The notes beneath the pieces were generated by a model. It was not told where the DNA came from. It did not search any database and was given only the letters and a program-made list of their open reading frames with translations. Below are positions 36,903-51,900 of a stretch of DNA of 64,000 nucleotides, in pieces. Numbering within the stretch: the stretch's first letter is position 1; each line of letters opens with the position of its first letter. Position numbers and translations under genes: made by a program. Source of the DNA: Diadema setosum (taxonomy: Eukaryota; Echinodermata; Echinoidea; Diadematoida; Diadematidae); assembly GCA_033980235.1 (NCBI GenBank), contig CM067075.1:19170844-19234843 (forward strand), given 5' to 3'.

Positions 36903-39900
36903 CATACAAAAGTGAAACTGAAATTATTCCTGAAAGTAGATCTTCCTTTCTGGACACAAACCTTAATACCCTCCCGAAGGCTATCATCCAGAAATAGCTC
37001 CAAGAACACAATTATTACATAAATGCAATGCTCAACACTGGCGCTGGTCCGGCGGTCGGACCACTAAAAATCATGGCAAGGCCTGTAACTTTTCAGAAAT
37101 TGCCTAATTTGCTGGTCCAGTGCGATGTACTCTGGGGATGATGTGGCCCGTTTATGGTCTCTCAATGAATATTAATGACATTAGCAAAGGCTATGATCTC
37201 ATTAAAGAGTGTGATTCCCAGTGAAATTCTGATACAGAGCTGTAGAAGGAAGGAATAACTAAAGAATGATCATGGCTGTCGAGTTCAGTAGATTTGGGAC
37301 ATTATCAGTTGTTGCATTTAAATCAGTTCTTTACAAGCAAATATGGAAAAATCATGTCTCATTATAACTAACTTATTTACTTCCAAGCTACAGTTGCTAA
37401 GAATCATTTCTTCTTTTGTTTTTTTTAAATGTTGCCCTTCTGTAAGGAAGGATTGTTAAATGTGATTCTGCGTGAATGTGCATACCATTGCTGGGGTGAC
37501 AAGACCTCATATCTGCAAAATGTCAAATCTTCAGGAAAGCAAAAAAAAATTGACAGCCAAAGCCCCATACCATATGGGATAGCCTCAGAGTCTCCTTTGA
37601 CATGCTGTGGCGGCTTCAGTTTTGGGTGAGACAGCTAGGATTCAGACAAGACTTAATTTATCTGATTTTCTGACCATTAATCCAAAAAAAGTCATTTTCA
37701 CCAAAATTTGAGATACAAGGTCTTGTCACCCCAGTGACGATATGGGTTTCTTAACTGTTGTAGAAGACAGAGTGTCCGGCTGTGTGTCCATACCTGCTTC
37801 CTTCTCTGCCGAGGTACAGATGAGGTCCCTGCAAAGACCATTCTCCATTTCAATCTCCAGATCAAAGAAAATGGACTCCAGGTCTGGTGGAGGCTCTATA
37901 TTGTCTGTTGAAAAGATTTGCAGAGCCGACATATCAAGCAAAACCAAGTCTACAGAACACTTCTTATTTGATAAAGCAATAACATTTGAAAACTTTAAAT
38001 GCAAAATTCAGGCCACTTAAAAATGTAGCTAAGACTTTGGCCCATCTACACATTAGTGCTGTGATAGTGAACATGGATTTGACTTTCTCACTCTCATTTT
38101 TGCTTAAGTCAACTATATCATAAAACCATGCTGATACACCAATTCATGAATCATTCAAAATCATTCTGGTTAATCTGTATCTAATTATACTTCAACCCAT
38201 TAAAGACAAGTTCCAAGTATACTCCGGCAGGCATCTATGGGAAATGCATGCTGTAGCAAAATCAGCCCGTCCTCAACGGGTTAAATTGTACGTGCCATTC
38301 ATTCAAATACATAAAATGTACATTGTAATGACAGATGTCAGAGACAAAAATGGCAATAAACAAAGAAGGAAATAACACAAGGCAAAGGAATGGAAGCTAA
38401 ATTTTCTAGGTTGGAGTTATGACTAAGTAAAGCTGCCCCTCCCCTCCCTTCCTCTACAGTCCCTACTATTCCCCCCCCCCCAATCTTTAGGAGTCCCTGA
38501 GCAGCTTACCTTCAGCATTGATGATGACCTTCAGTTTGTCCTGAGCCTTTCTAAACAGTCTGACGTGGGACGCCACATCGTCCACCAGCTTCCTTGTGAA
38601 GTAGTCTAGCCAACCTACATCCTTGGACCTGGGGCAGTGTAGACACAAACACTTCTGGGTTTACAACATGATAAGGTAAGGAATCAATTCAAATGCATGC
38701 TTGCTGGTACATGGCTATTAAACTAGATTATTTATTAAATTTGGGACTGGTGAAACTTCTACTAGAACAGTCAGCGAATATGCAAAAAATGCCAGTCTGT
38801 CTAACAAGTGATATTCAATATAAAAGAGCTACACAGGATAAAAACTGCTGCATAGGTCTGTGGACATTTGCAACATGGTCCAAGTCTGGAAAGCAAAGAC
38901 TACGACAATACTAAGGGGTACAGTTGAGTCGTATCTCTACAAGTCATCTACTAAGTTTGAGTGATGAAAAACTTGGCATTTGAGCCGTCTTTCATCATGG
39001 GCATCCTGCTAGTGTCGGGACGTATTTGCACATAACTTTAAGTCTGACACAGGACAGATGCGTCACAAACAAGATCAAACTGCCCTTGAAGGCAAGCACC
39101 TCCCTATTTATACAACCTGCTACACATGACATTTAGCGATAGCCAGACTGTTTTTAATAACCATGTCCAGAATGCCTTCAAGGGTAACTCAGCAAGTAGC
39201 ATCGTCATGACCAAAGGTTTGAAAATCAAGCTTGTAGTTTATGATCTTCATAGAGTCCACCGTGTTACTTAAATACCCATATCTGTGTTGGTATCTGAGG
39301 CCTATATGATATCTGGTAAGTTTTTATATCTGATACAGTAAGATCATTTCACTATTAATCCAAATAATCAGCACTGCATGGAAATTTGTATCATTACCCT
39401 TTTAGAACCACATTCAGTTCCCCTTCTTTCCCTCATTTGGTTTTCTGTATTAAAGTCTGAATTACATTTTGTATACTGGAATTTTTCTGTCTCATCCAGG
39501 TGCATTTTAATACAGAGTAACAAATGTAGTAACAACCACACACATTGATTATCTGCCATTAAAAAAGCTAGAGAGTCAGTATATACTGAAATCACATGAC
39601 ATCATCACATGATCAGAATAGGAAGTCAACAGAGCCAACACATGGCAAACAATATAGTGTGCATACATTCACACAACTAAAGCTACAGCCATTACTCCCG
39701 CGATCTGTCCATAAAATGGTACATGGCTAATTACCTTCAGTATTCATTTGAACTCTTGAATAGTCTTGCAAGGCTAATGCTCAGAAACTCATTTGCCAAT
39801 GTCAGCTCTATTCAGAAGTAATAGCTGAGTGATTGTTTGATAAAAATATCATGATCTCATCCAAAGAATCTGAGGAAGTGCCAGAGTAAGAATAAAATGT

Positions 39901-42900
39901 AAGAGAGTCAAGGGACAAGTATAGAACAATGGGCTTACATGCAGGTGTTCACCACTGTATGATCAATGTGGTGTATGAGGTATTGAAACCATTGTCAGAA
40001 GATTGTAGCAGCTTTTGTTTAATACTGCAGTCTGTTCAGGACTAATACTACAGTGTGTTCAGGACTATGGCAGAAGTTACTTTAGTAGGTACAGCTATGC
40101 TGCAAGAGCACCTTAGGCACAATGTGCATATTGTGAGACTGTTGAAATAGTTTTACTTCAACTTTATATATAATGAACTGGAATTACTACCCAGTACTTG
40201 CCAAACTTCCTATCATAATGAACACGCTTTGATATTGAATAGAGAGCGATACAGAATGGACTGTGTTGAATTCAACAATAATAATTATTCATGTGCCCAC
40301 CAATATACCTGATGGTACATGAGGTATGTGATTGTGTATTTCAATAGGTTTCTCATTCAGTTGGAAATCTGGTATGAGAAATCATTCAAATGCTGTCTCA
40401 GACCTGCAGTACACTGTAGTTTGTTATACTAAAATCTGAACATAGAGGCTAAAATTGGCAGTGAATAAAAAGAAAGAAGACAGAATGGTATGATGGCTAT
40501 TGATTCAAATAAAATTCATGTAAAGGGATACCCAAATTTTTAGAATAGCCAACTTCTTCCCCATGAAGTCAGCTGTGCCCCATACAAAGCCCGATGCGTG
40601 AAGAGATAACAATAATTCTTTTTCCTGGTATTGTGAAAATAGGTGCAGAGATTAAAAGAAAATAAGAAAAGTCGATGGAGCACACTTTTGAATCTGTTAA
40701 CAGGACAGCTACATTATGTGTACTGTACAACTAAACCTTATTCCATGAATATGCTGCTATTTTTGAAATGAAGCTATCAAGATTAATATACTGATTAAAC
40801 CATCATTCCTAGATATCTGACATGCTAATCACTTTTGAATAACACCATCACACCCTTGCCGTGTTCAAAGCACCTGTTGACTCAGCTCTGTACAGGACAA
40901 CTCAATGACACTATGTTACAGGTCTCTAACACTGTACACTTAACACAACTCACACACTGAATTCACATTAGGACACAACCACAGTTTGAACTCTGTGTGA
41001 ACTTTGTATCCAAAACACATTATTGAGTTTTCCTGCCATGTGAAGCTAGAATCACACTGTCACTAGATATTGTACTTTAAAAATCAGATAATGACTTTAA
41101 TTAAGCCTGACCTTGTCTTAATGAATGGCTTGGGAATCATACATTTCCTACTTCTCATCTGTTGCCTGCATTTTACAAAGGGGGGGGGGGGAAATTATAC
41201 CTCCAACTTTGTAATACATAATCTACACTGCATGTATGATAACATCTCTTTGCAGTATATTTGTATGGCTGTTATAATGGAACATCACTATTCACGATGA
41301 AAAACAAATAATTTAGGATATTATGTGTAGAACATGGGAAAAGTATAATAAAATGGACTGCATAATATTAATTCTTTTAAATTATTTATTTATCTATTCA
41401 GTTATTTATTTATTTTTTCCTATGGACATAAATGATGACACAAGTAACATCATTTCAGATGATATTTCTTTTGGCACTTCATCAATGCTTTTGAGTTGAG
41501 CTGTCGATCCAAGCTGGTTAACCATTAGTATATTGATATCAATACAGCCATTACTGTAGCTCTTTTGTGAACTCAGTTCAGCAGAAAAAAAAAAAAAAGG
41601 TTCCCAAGCAATGAATAAAATAACATAATTCGATAAATATCCCATGGTAGTAAAATATAAAATTTCCTGTTTAACAATAGGAAAAAAGCATGAATTGATT
41701 TTAAAATGAAGCAGTACAAATGGATATTTGCATGGAAAACTCAACTTTTTATAATAATAATATACACAGTATTTCACCACTTATTTCATAGTCTGAATGA
41801 TGCATCCGTCATATGATTGTTATGATGACAAAATACATGATCATAGTTCACGTTATTGTGCCAGGAGAAAGACAACAAGATAATATGCTAAAAGGATATC
41901 ATTAGTTATAAAATTCTGTCTTGAAGTGATTTGTATGTACCATTATTCAAACATAGTTTGTCTACGACTATTCACAGGACCAAAATTTGGAATATATGTT
42001 ACCTGTAACGTTGAAACAAAATAAATCTACATAAATGAACATTTTTAGAAGAAATTAAAAAAATATTTTTAGTTCAATAAGTAATTAATACTGTATAAGC
42101 TATCATTTTCGCATACAGATATTTTCGCGAGATGTTATTTTCGTGAATAGACACTGCAGCTACTGTGAGTGCACAATTACCCTATTGCATGTTGTTGAAT
42201 TCGCGGTCCAAGAGTGATTTGTGAAATTTGCGAAAATTAAAGGTCCAGTTTACCTTTGGGAGCAGTGATTTCAAAAATGTTCCAGATATCACATTTGATG
42301 CATATGTGTAGGTCTGTTGTATCATAAAACATCCTACCATATGAAATATTTGCAATAAAACCTAAAATATAAGGAGATATCAGGGTTTTTCTCAATAAAC
42401 CGTAACTGTATATGGTTTAGTCTGGAAACATTTTTATTATAACTATTGTTCACATTTTGTGTATTTAACAACACTTAACATCGATTATACGGATTCAAAT
42501 TTCGACAGTGGTTGTTTCTATCCCTAACTCACATTTTAGAACTATCTTAAAGCACTAATGCTTTCATCTGCAAATGGTAAATTATGCCTTTAAACCCTCG
42601 TGAAAATAACAGCTTATACACTACACTAGTTTGTTTTATATGTAATAAGTATGCAATGTACATTTTTATATATACACTTATAATCATATATAATATGCTG
42701 AAGGTCTAAGAGGTAGTATTTCATATTTATGTAATTTCATGTTTGAAATCTGTTAGGCAGGGGGGTGTTTTATCAAAATTTGTCAGCGCTGACAATTTCA
42801 GCAAAATCCTTGGTTTTGATTGGCTCAGATGCTCTGGTCACTGACTGTTACTATGGTGATTGTCAGCGCTGACAAACATTGATGAAACACCCTCAGTATT

Positions 42901-45900
42901 TTGTATTTTGTAATTTGTTATGTTTACATAAATGCAGTTTTATAGGGAACTTACCTTGACAGGTCAAGGGCCTTTGCTAGTCCCCCACATCCGTTGCATT
43001 TAGTGAGTTGTATCAAATTGTTGGTTTGTCATTTCCCTTGTTTATAATTGTTGTTGTACTTTGTGATGTCATTTATTTCGTTAAGAGACCAGAATATGAA
43101 ATAAATTTGAATTGAATTGAATAATGATGTTATCTCTACATTCCAGTTTCCACCCAAGTAAGATGCTCACTTGGTTGCCACGGTGATGATGACATTCTGG
43201 ATGACTTGTTTGAGGTGATGCAGAAACTCCTCATCATTGCTAAGCTTGTGGTACCAGGGATGGACGTAATCACGCAGCAGCAGCACAACAACCTGTGAGG
43301 GAAAGAAGGAGCTACTGTATTCAGTGACTGAAGTGTGGATGGTGTACAGCACACAGTGTGCAGTAGATCCACACACAAAGGCTTCACAGAATCCAGTACA
43401 GTCATGGCACTGCAGTCTGCAACTAATGTAATTACACATAAACTAGAGCAGATGACACTGGCATAAATCACTGATGTCCAGGAAACCTAGGAAATATATG
43501 GTTGTTTACCATAAAGACTATCAATATAATCATACTAAGTTGGTAATGAATCCACTGACGTATAAAAAACAACAACCCAACAACAACATACAGACACATC
43601 AAAGAAAAAAACAACAACACACACACACGCACACATACACTTGCTTAAGACAGAAGGAAAGAGATCTCCTCATACATACATACAGTACATCAAGAGACTC
43701 TTAAGAGCAGAGTACACAGCACACATCCACTTTGCATTCAGAGCGAGGGTTTTACAGACATCCTACACTCACACACAACATATCCTTGGCTTGTGCTTTG
43801 TGCATACATATCAAGTCTCTTAACATAATTATGGTAACTGCATAAACTGATGAGAAGATGCACAGAGGATCAAGAGAGAGAAAAAAAGTAGCACCAGACG
43901 GAGGATTCAGCTGCAAGTAAAGTAAATCAGATAGATCCTGTGGCTGCAGCCTACAATGTTTTCTTACTTCAAGCTTTTAAATTATACAGGCAAGAGACAG
44001 CAAGAGAGGGAGTGAAAGTGAAATACAAAGCTATTTATTGATCTTCAGTTAAACAGAAACAGAAACATTAAAGACAGAGGATAAGTAATGATACATGATA
44101 CAAATCCTCAGTGAAGTAGAGACGTGCATGAAACAGAGATAGCATGAGGAAAGATATCAGCTAGATGACAGCTATGAATGCCAGAACTGAATACCATTCA
44201 TTATGGAATCTTAATGAGAAAGGCAGAGAGACTAGGGAAGCATGGCATGAAATGCAAAACTTGACTAACAAGAGATGACAGGCACGGGGCACAAGGAGAA
44301 TGAGGAAAACAGACATATCCACTGAATCTTAGCAATATGCAGAAATGCTAGTATTTCTACAGAAAAAAAAAAAGATGGAGAAGAGTAACAAATGCATGCA
44401 AGTTAAAAGAGAAAATTCTGTGTGTTGGAAAGAGAAACAAATCTGTGTGAATTAATCATCCAAATAGTTTGCATGCGAGCAAACAAGATGGAAAAGTCAG
44501 TCATATTGTACTACGATATCAAACTTAACAATGTAACAAATCTAGTCTGCAAAACTTATGAAGCAAGAAATGACTTGAGTTTAGTCAACAGGAATTTCAA
44601 TTCAAAGTTTGGAGATGCAGCTGCTGCTTACATACCAAATTTAAAGAACAAGTGTGCACTGTTAAACATGCCATTATTAACTACATAGAGCTGACAAGAC
44701 ATCTATGCATGTAAAATCTGGAGTTTTGTAGACATAAATGATCAATACTGAAATGAATCACCCTACAAGAACTCGGTGCACTGAGTACTTGCCAGTATAC
44801 TACATTTGTATGCATGGTTCCTTTTCCTCCTCTTAACCTCAAATCAGTATTCATTCCATCCGATACATTATGGATTGGTATTCAGTTCACGCACTTTTCA
44901 GAGTCAAGCCTGATGAGCCATTCAAAAGGAAATTTGGACTGCACTGCAAGTAGTGGAGAATATTAAAGGGACATATCTGTTATTTCCCGATGTACTTAGG
45001 CAGCAAAACATGTACATGTACAGGTACAACTGTATGCTCTCCTGTACAGTGTATGTCATAGTTCATAATGGATATTAAAAATTTACCAAATAATCAACTT
45101 TGGTTTTATCAGCAGTCATCTCTATTACAAAAAAAAAAAAGAGGAAAAATAAAATGTCACACAAACAAAACAAATGCTTGCACACAAGAGGCTTAAGATC
45201 CCAATTTGATGAAATTGCAGTATATCATTTACAAATGTAAATAAAACTCTAAAATGGACAATCAGAGAGAAAGAATGAAAATTGCCTGGACTAGAAATAA
45301 CAGCTGCTCTATGACAATTAAAACAATCAACTACATATCAGGATCCTCACAAGCCATATATTGGAGACAAAAACGAAACCAAAAAATGTTCAGCAAAAAC
45401 ACAGCCAATTCATTTATGGTATATGTATTTTGAATGAGCAAATGGAGTTCATTTGACAAGATAAACACGCGGTGTTCAAATTTTGGACTGTATACATCGA
45501 CTATGCACAATCCTTCCAGCTCTCTATTCAGGGTGTCAATTGAAACACATTCAAACACAAACAAGAGGATCCATGCACACAACAGGTGAAAGAAGTGACA
45601 TATGATTCATGAAGAATAAATCTTGAGTGATACAGAAAACTGTCATTGGTTGGGGAAAGATCACAACAAAATTGGGCTTTTACCGAGCTTTTCTACCAAC
45701 CTTCATAATTGGCTGTCTAGCCTTCATTTAATCCTGTCAACTGTTAAAGACTAATCCCACTTTGAATAGGGACTATGGATACACATTGTCACCTATCTAT
45801 GCTCCAGTAATCCCAAAATTTCATCAAACAGGTGGTGAAGGTGTGAAGGAATCATTCTACATAGAAAATCTACAATCATGGACGAAAGCTAACTGAAGAA

Positions 45901-48900
45901 ATCTAAAGGTTGGGTGAAGCTTAATTTCATTGTGATAAACCATGAATGCTTGCTATTAAACAATGCATTAACAGGCGATCTTGGCTGTCTTGCTACTGAT
46001 GGAGGCACTGTTATTTTGTGCTGTGTTGCATCAAACAGGTTGCTACAATTTACACTGAAATACGTCAACATAGCAGCAGTCATGCAACAAATTATGAAAC
46101 TTGAATACTTGCAAATTGGCATAGCTACTGTCACATATTTTAACTTATAACTTTTAGAGTCTGTTCTGGAAAAATGGCCCCTAAATCTCATTTTTAAAGT
46201 TGAAACTATCAGTTTCTTGAAGAATGGCCCCTAAATTTCATCTTGTACAGTAAGTTGTATTAGGGCAATTCCAGTGTTATGGACGTGACATTCAGGGAAT
46301 GTTTTTGTGACTTTGTGGGCTTACAGTACCGACAGCGAATTATTTTCCACATATTCGCAAATGTTTGCACATTTTTGCACATTGTAAATTGAATATTCAA
46401 TATGTTAATTATTTCCAAATATTCCGGAATGTTGGCGAATATTCCCCAATGTGCGATTCACGAATATTCAGAAATATTACTGAATGTTCGCATGGAAAAT
46501 AATTCGCTGTCGGTACTGTATTTCAACAACTCAGCATAATCATTCCGAATCCATTCATAGTTTATTCTAAGTAACCCAGTCATCCTGAAATGTTATTAGT
46601 CTGAGTTTTGATCAGTTACTATAAATCATTTGGTAAATATTACACAAAATGCTTGCCATTATGGACATTACATTTTTCGGACCCGATAATTTATCTCCAT
46701 GTGGATATGGTGAGAAATTTATCAATCAGAGCATTAAGTAAAACAAAATTTCTTCTGAAATGAATGCTCAGGTCCTGTTTAAGTTGTAGATTGATAGTAG
46801 AAGTGTAAAACACATTCAGCATTTACTCTACAGGTTCACAAATGTAGCGTTACGGACATTACATTTTTAGCATTACGGACATTACAACTTTGTCCACTTT
46901 TTAAAGTCCCAATATTCATACTTTAACACAGTTCGTATCTCAGACAAGGCTAATATCAGTGTTTTTTGGTTTATTCTTAACCATAAACTACTTTGAAATA
47001 AATGCTGAAGTATTGCTGAATATGGAATAATGAGAGTCAAAGATAATGGAAAATGTTTTTTTTTTTTAAAGAAAAGAATGCCTAAATGCATTTAAGTTGT
47101 ATCAAAATACCACTCAAATGAAAGAACTTGACAAGTTCTAGCATTTGATACAAAATTTGTCCCTATAGCTCATATATATTTCAAATTATTGCAGATTTAG
47201 GAGTTTTCAGAAAAGTAACATTTTTAAGAAATTGCCCATTACTGTTCTTGAAAAGAGACCCCCTAAATCTCATCTTCTGCTCCTACTGTACATGTAGGTT
47301 TCCTCAAAGGACAGAAAAACCTTAAAGGGAAGATAAACCCCAAGAACAATGTGGATTGAGTGAAAGCAGCAACATTAGTAGAACACATCAGTGAAAGATT
47401 GAAGAAAATCGGACAATCGATGCAAAAGTTATGAATTTTTAAAGTTTTGATGTTGGAACCGCTGGATGAGGAGACTACTAGAGGTTATGACGTATGAGTG
47501 GACAACAATACCAAGAAAATATAAAGAAAATTCTGCAAAAATCCATTTTTCATGGAAATTACAAATTCCATCAACTTGATATTGATATATGTTAAGGGTA
47601 GCAATTATTTCCCCTGCTTTCTGAAAGCGGTTGGTCCATTGTTTTTTCATAATTCTAGAAAAGTGAATTTTTGTTGAATTTCCTTTATATTTTCTTTGTT
47701 TACCTTCCCTTTAAATCTGCAATATCAAATTTACAACAACAATGACAAACCTAATATGACATCAATTTTATCAAAAGGGGAAGACATCTAGGACCACACG
47801 TTTCCATAGGAAAATGCAATCACATAGAGTACTAATGTGTGATGTCATAATAGTAACCAGTCATAGATATGGAAACTGGATCTAAACAACATCACCTGGT
47901 CCAAATATCTGTGAATGCTACCTCTGCTAATCATGCTTGCTCCTGGTTCTAACCCATGCTAAAACAAAAGACTGTAACATCATCACTTCAGTACTCTTTT
48001 AACTGCAAATTGCAGAAAATCTTAAGAATGGCATTTCCCCCTACCAATACATCATTTATCAAACAGTGCATTCAGAGTACTCCTGGGCCCTATTTCATAA
48101 AAGATGTTAGGAAAGCAACTCTTGCTGGAATGACAACTTCCAATAGCAATTAAGCCAATCAGGAAGCTGGATTCTTGTCGTTACCACAACAATTGCCATT
48201 CCAGCAAGAGTTGCTATTGGTATCCACTTTTTATGAAATGGGGCCCAGGAGAGCTATGAAATTCCTCTGAACTCTGAACAGACTATTGGGCCTTGGAGTG
48301 CTCTAAAGTTATGCCCCTCTCGAGTCTAGGCTCAGGAGTGCTCCTGAAGCCCTCTAAACTGGTCATCAAGGTTTAGAGCGCTCCGGAAGTGGTATGTGGT
48401 GCACCCTGCGGATACAGTTTGTATGTTACAATTGTACAAGTTCCTGTGCACCTGTCACCATGACAGTTAAGCCACTCTCAGCCACTTCACATGTGGTCTC
48501 AGCAAGTTGTGATTCTCTATATGAACAGACTCAGAGGAGCATAAGTGGAGGGGCTTTAAGTCGAAGGGCTCAAAGTCAAAGTGCTTCAGGAGCACTTCTG
48601 GGCCCAACTGTATTTTTTATAAATGGGACCAAGTATAGCAAGACTGATCCCAGTCCTGTGGATGCTTACCTCCTGTAGCTGGTCATCAATGATGCTTGCT
48701 CCTGTCAGTCTCTTGTCAATTTTGTATGTCCTTGGCTCTACCTGCATCCTCTCCACATCCTACATCGGCAAAGGAGAACATAGGATATCAATGGAGTATA
48801 CACAGAACACAAGATAAATACACAGTGTACTCTTTATACTAAAGCACAGAATCAAGGTTTATTAATGTCATGGTGTATTTGAAATCTGCAATTGCAACTC

Positions 48901-51900
48901 CTTCCAATATCACTTTCAAACTTTGTATTAAACACCAGCAGTATTGTGATTAAAAAAACCCTCAGATTAATGCTGCCATAATATTATGATCAGCCCACTT
49001 TGCTATGAATTAACTGAGCTAACATGACATCAAAGTGTCGGGAGAGTTCTGAGACATATCTTGGAGACAAATATTAGCTAAATGATAACACATGTTTACC
49101 CTGTACACCTACAAAGTACCAGAGTACCTGACACAGCTATGTCGCAGACTTTGTTTCTTTTTTCCTTGATAATGATAAGACCACTCCCCCAAACTTCCTT
49201 ACTAATCTGATAAAGGAGAACATATTGTATCCACACATACACACACACACACACACTACAACATGCATGCAATGTATGCACAGATGCACACATTCCCTTT
49301 CTTTTTCACTTTTACTTACCCACACACTGAACATTACAGGAAATCATTTAGAGACTTTTCTTTCTTGATCGGAGGCCACAACAAACTAAATGAAATTCTT
49401 GTCATAATTATACACAAATCATTTTTGACAAATTATTCAAGAGACAACCACACAAGCAAAAAACAAACAAACACACACACACACACACACACACACAACC
49501 AGACAGACAGACAAAAAAACAAACAAAAAAAACCCCTCTAAATGTCCAAAGTCTACTTCTCTGCAGTTGTCTTTTTGTGCAGACAATACCTTTAAAAAGT
49601 TTTAGGTCTACGCAGTAAGAGTCAGCCGATTGGCCACGCGCGAAACCATGCACAGTTCTGACTTTATGCGACATTATGCGTGCCACTGATCGAGTTGTTT
49701 TGCTGTAGCAATAGCTTGATTCGGTTCATGGGGTAAAACAATGGATGTATTGATTTATGCAAATTACATTCCAAATATTAAGGGATCTAGTGAAATCAAT
49801 TTGTATTTAATATAATGTTGGCCTTTTAAGACCATGAGATAAGAAATATTATAAAAAAAAACAAACAAACAACAACACAAAAAGAGCTCTACTTTTGCAA
49901 AACTTTAAAGGACAAGTTTACCTTCATTAACATAAGGATTGAGAGAATGTAGCAATATTAGTAGAACACATCATTGAAAGTTTGAGGAAAATCGGACATT
50001 CCGTTCAAAAGTTATGAATTTTTGAAGTTTCTGTGCAGTCACCGCTGGATGAGAAGACTACTGCAGTGTATGATGTCACATGCGTACAACAATATAAGGA
50101 AAATATAAAGAGAATTTCACAAAATTTCATCTTTTGAAAAAAGTACACATTCCCTTGACTCGTTACTGACATATGTTATGGGTAATATCATTCCCATTGC
50201 CTTTAGAAAGAGGCAAGTCAAGTGCTCTTTTAATATGCGAAAAAAGTGAAAATATGTTGAAATTTCTTTACATTTTCTTTATACTGTTGTACTCATATGA
50301 CATCACCAGCCTTAGTAAGTCTCCTCATCCAGCGGTTCCAACACAAAAGTTTTAAAAATTCATAACTTTCGCCATCGATTGTCCAATTTTCCTCAAACTT
50401 TCACTGATGTGTTCTACTAATATTGCTGCATTCTCTTAATCCTTATGTTAATGAAGGTGAACTTGTCCTTTAAACTTGACTTGCTGGAAAAGAGGTTGCA
50501 TGTACATGTGAAGAGTTTTATTGCAAAATGAGCTATTAAAGCGCCATTTTTAAACATTTCAAAGTAAGTCCATGATCAGATCATAGAGTAAAATTAAACC
50601 TTTCCAGTAATACCTCACTTGTAACATAAGGAATATTCTAGAAGTTATGATAAAAAAAAAAATCATGTATTTTCTTATTATTTTCTTTGTTTTTAGCAGC
50701 TTTAACCCTATTTCAACTGGGGGGGGGGTCAAATTGACCCCCCCTCCACATTTCGCGCCACGATTCGGCAACGCGTAAAGATTTTGCGTGTCGTTTCATG
50801 ACTTTTTTCATTGAAGTCTCCCGCATATTTTGAGACCAAATTTGCGACACTCGGGCACACCGTTCTGAAGTTACGCAAATGTTTTGCATATGCATGTCAA
50901 CCCGAAAAAAGCTCAAATTCATTTCGTGTGCACATCCAATGCAAATTGTGTTTTTTTGTAAATTAATAGATATAAATTAGATTATTTCAACTTTTAACCA
51001 TTGAAATTAATCAACTCTAATGTAGATAAGCTTGAAAAAGTGCCTGCAACAAATTTTGGCAAAAAAATAATAGACAACAAAGGATTGAAAACAATAAAAT
51101 ACATAAGAAATTAACAAAACAATAAAAAACAAAAGAAACTGATTTTGATAGCACTATTTTTTTACAAGAAAATTGTTGGATGTGTCTTGAGGAACTCTGA
51201 CACAAAAATTTAGCAATCCAGTCTTTCTGATGGAGTTATAGGTGAAAATATGATTTCATGTGTAAATTTGCATAATTAATTTATTAAAATATATAAAATC
51301 AACATTTTTCTATTGTATGACCATGTAATCTTGTAGTTGACATCCGGCTCTATGTTCAGGTACAATTTTGCAGCAATCGCGCGATCGGCGGCCGAGATCT
51401 GAAGGGGGGGGGGGGGGGTCAAATTGACCCCCCCCCCCAATAAAAACTTGGTTTCAAATAGCCCAGTTAAAATAGGGTTAATCACAAATATCTCAACTTA
51501 ACAAGAATGGATTTAGCTCATTTTGTGATGAAACTCTTCATGTAGATTGTTTTGCCATCTCATGGCTGTACATGCATACAGACACACAATCATGGTGACA
51601 TGATGGAGAATACAGTGTATTATTACTAACAGCTAATCTGTACAACATCCATATGAACACTAATCAGTAAGTTCTATCGATGTCATTGTGTAAGCAACAA
51701 TAACACAAATATTGATCTGCCATAATTAGGCATTTACACAGTAACCATGGAAGTGCAAAATATAAACTAAATATATTCCATGTAGTTTGTATATCTTTTT
51801 TTTTTTGTCAGTCAGATGAACCGCACCAGACTTGAAATGACTCATTTTCCAATTTTAGTCAATGTACAATACTCAGTTACTGCCTCACTGAATGAAAGAC

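Larger units (their letters stand above)
38629..43170 (-). other. SNX13 intron 4, 4.5 kb
   Basis: AT-rich, mostly unique. It holds a G10 run at about 41,180, an A13 run at about 41,585, an inverted-repeat element at about 42,090-42,622 and a short MITE at 42,763. No exon candidates with family similarity were seen. Confidence 0.65.
43293..48669 (-). other. SNX13 intron 3, 5.4 kb
   Basis: Purine-rich, AT-rich unique DNA from 43.3 to 46.2 kb without exon candidates. It then holds the 46,322 element, direct repeats of GGCCCCTAAATCTCAT (about 46,175, 46,226 and 47,262), a doubled TTACGGACATTACA motif (46,850-46,890), family B copy 2 (47,322) and the 48,081 foldback. Confidence 0.65.

Noticed and set aside
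36469..37011. Minus-strand 180-codon frame with CVCVCV core
   Set aside because: Most of it is the translated (CA)35 microsatellite; flanks do not resemble any protein and no splice phase joins it to SNX13.
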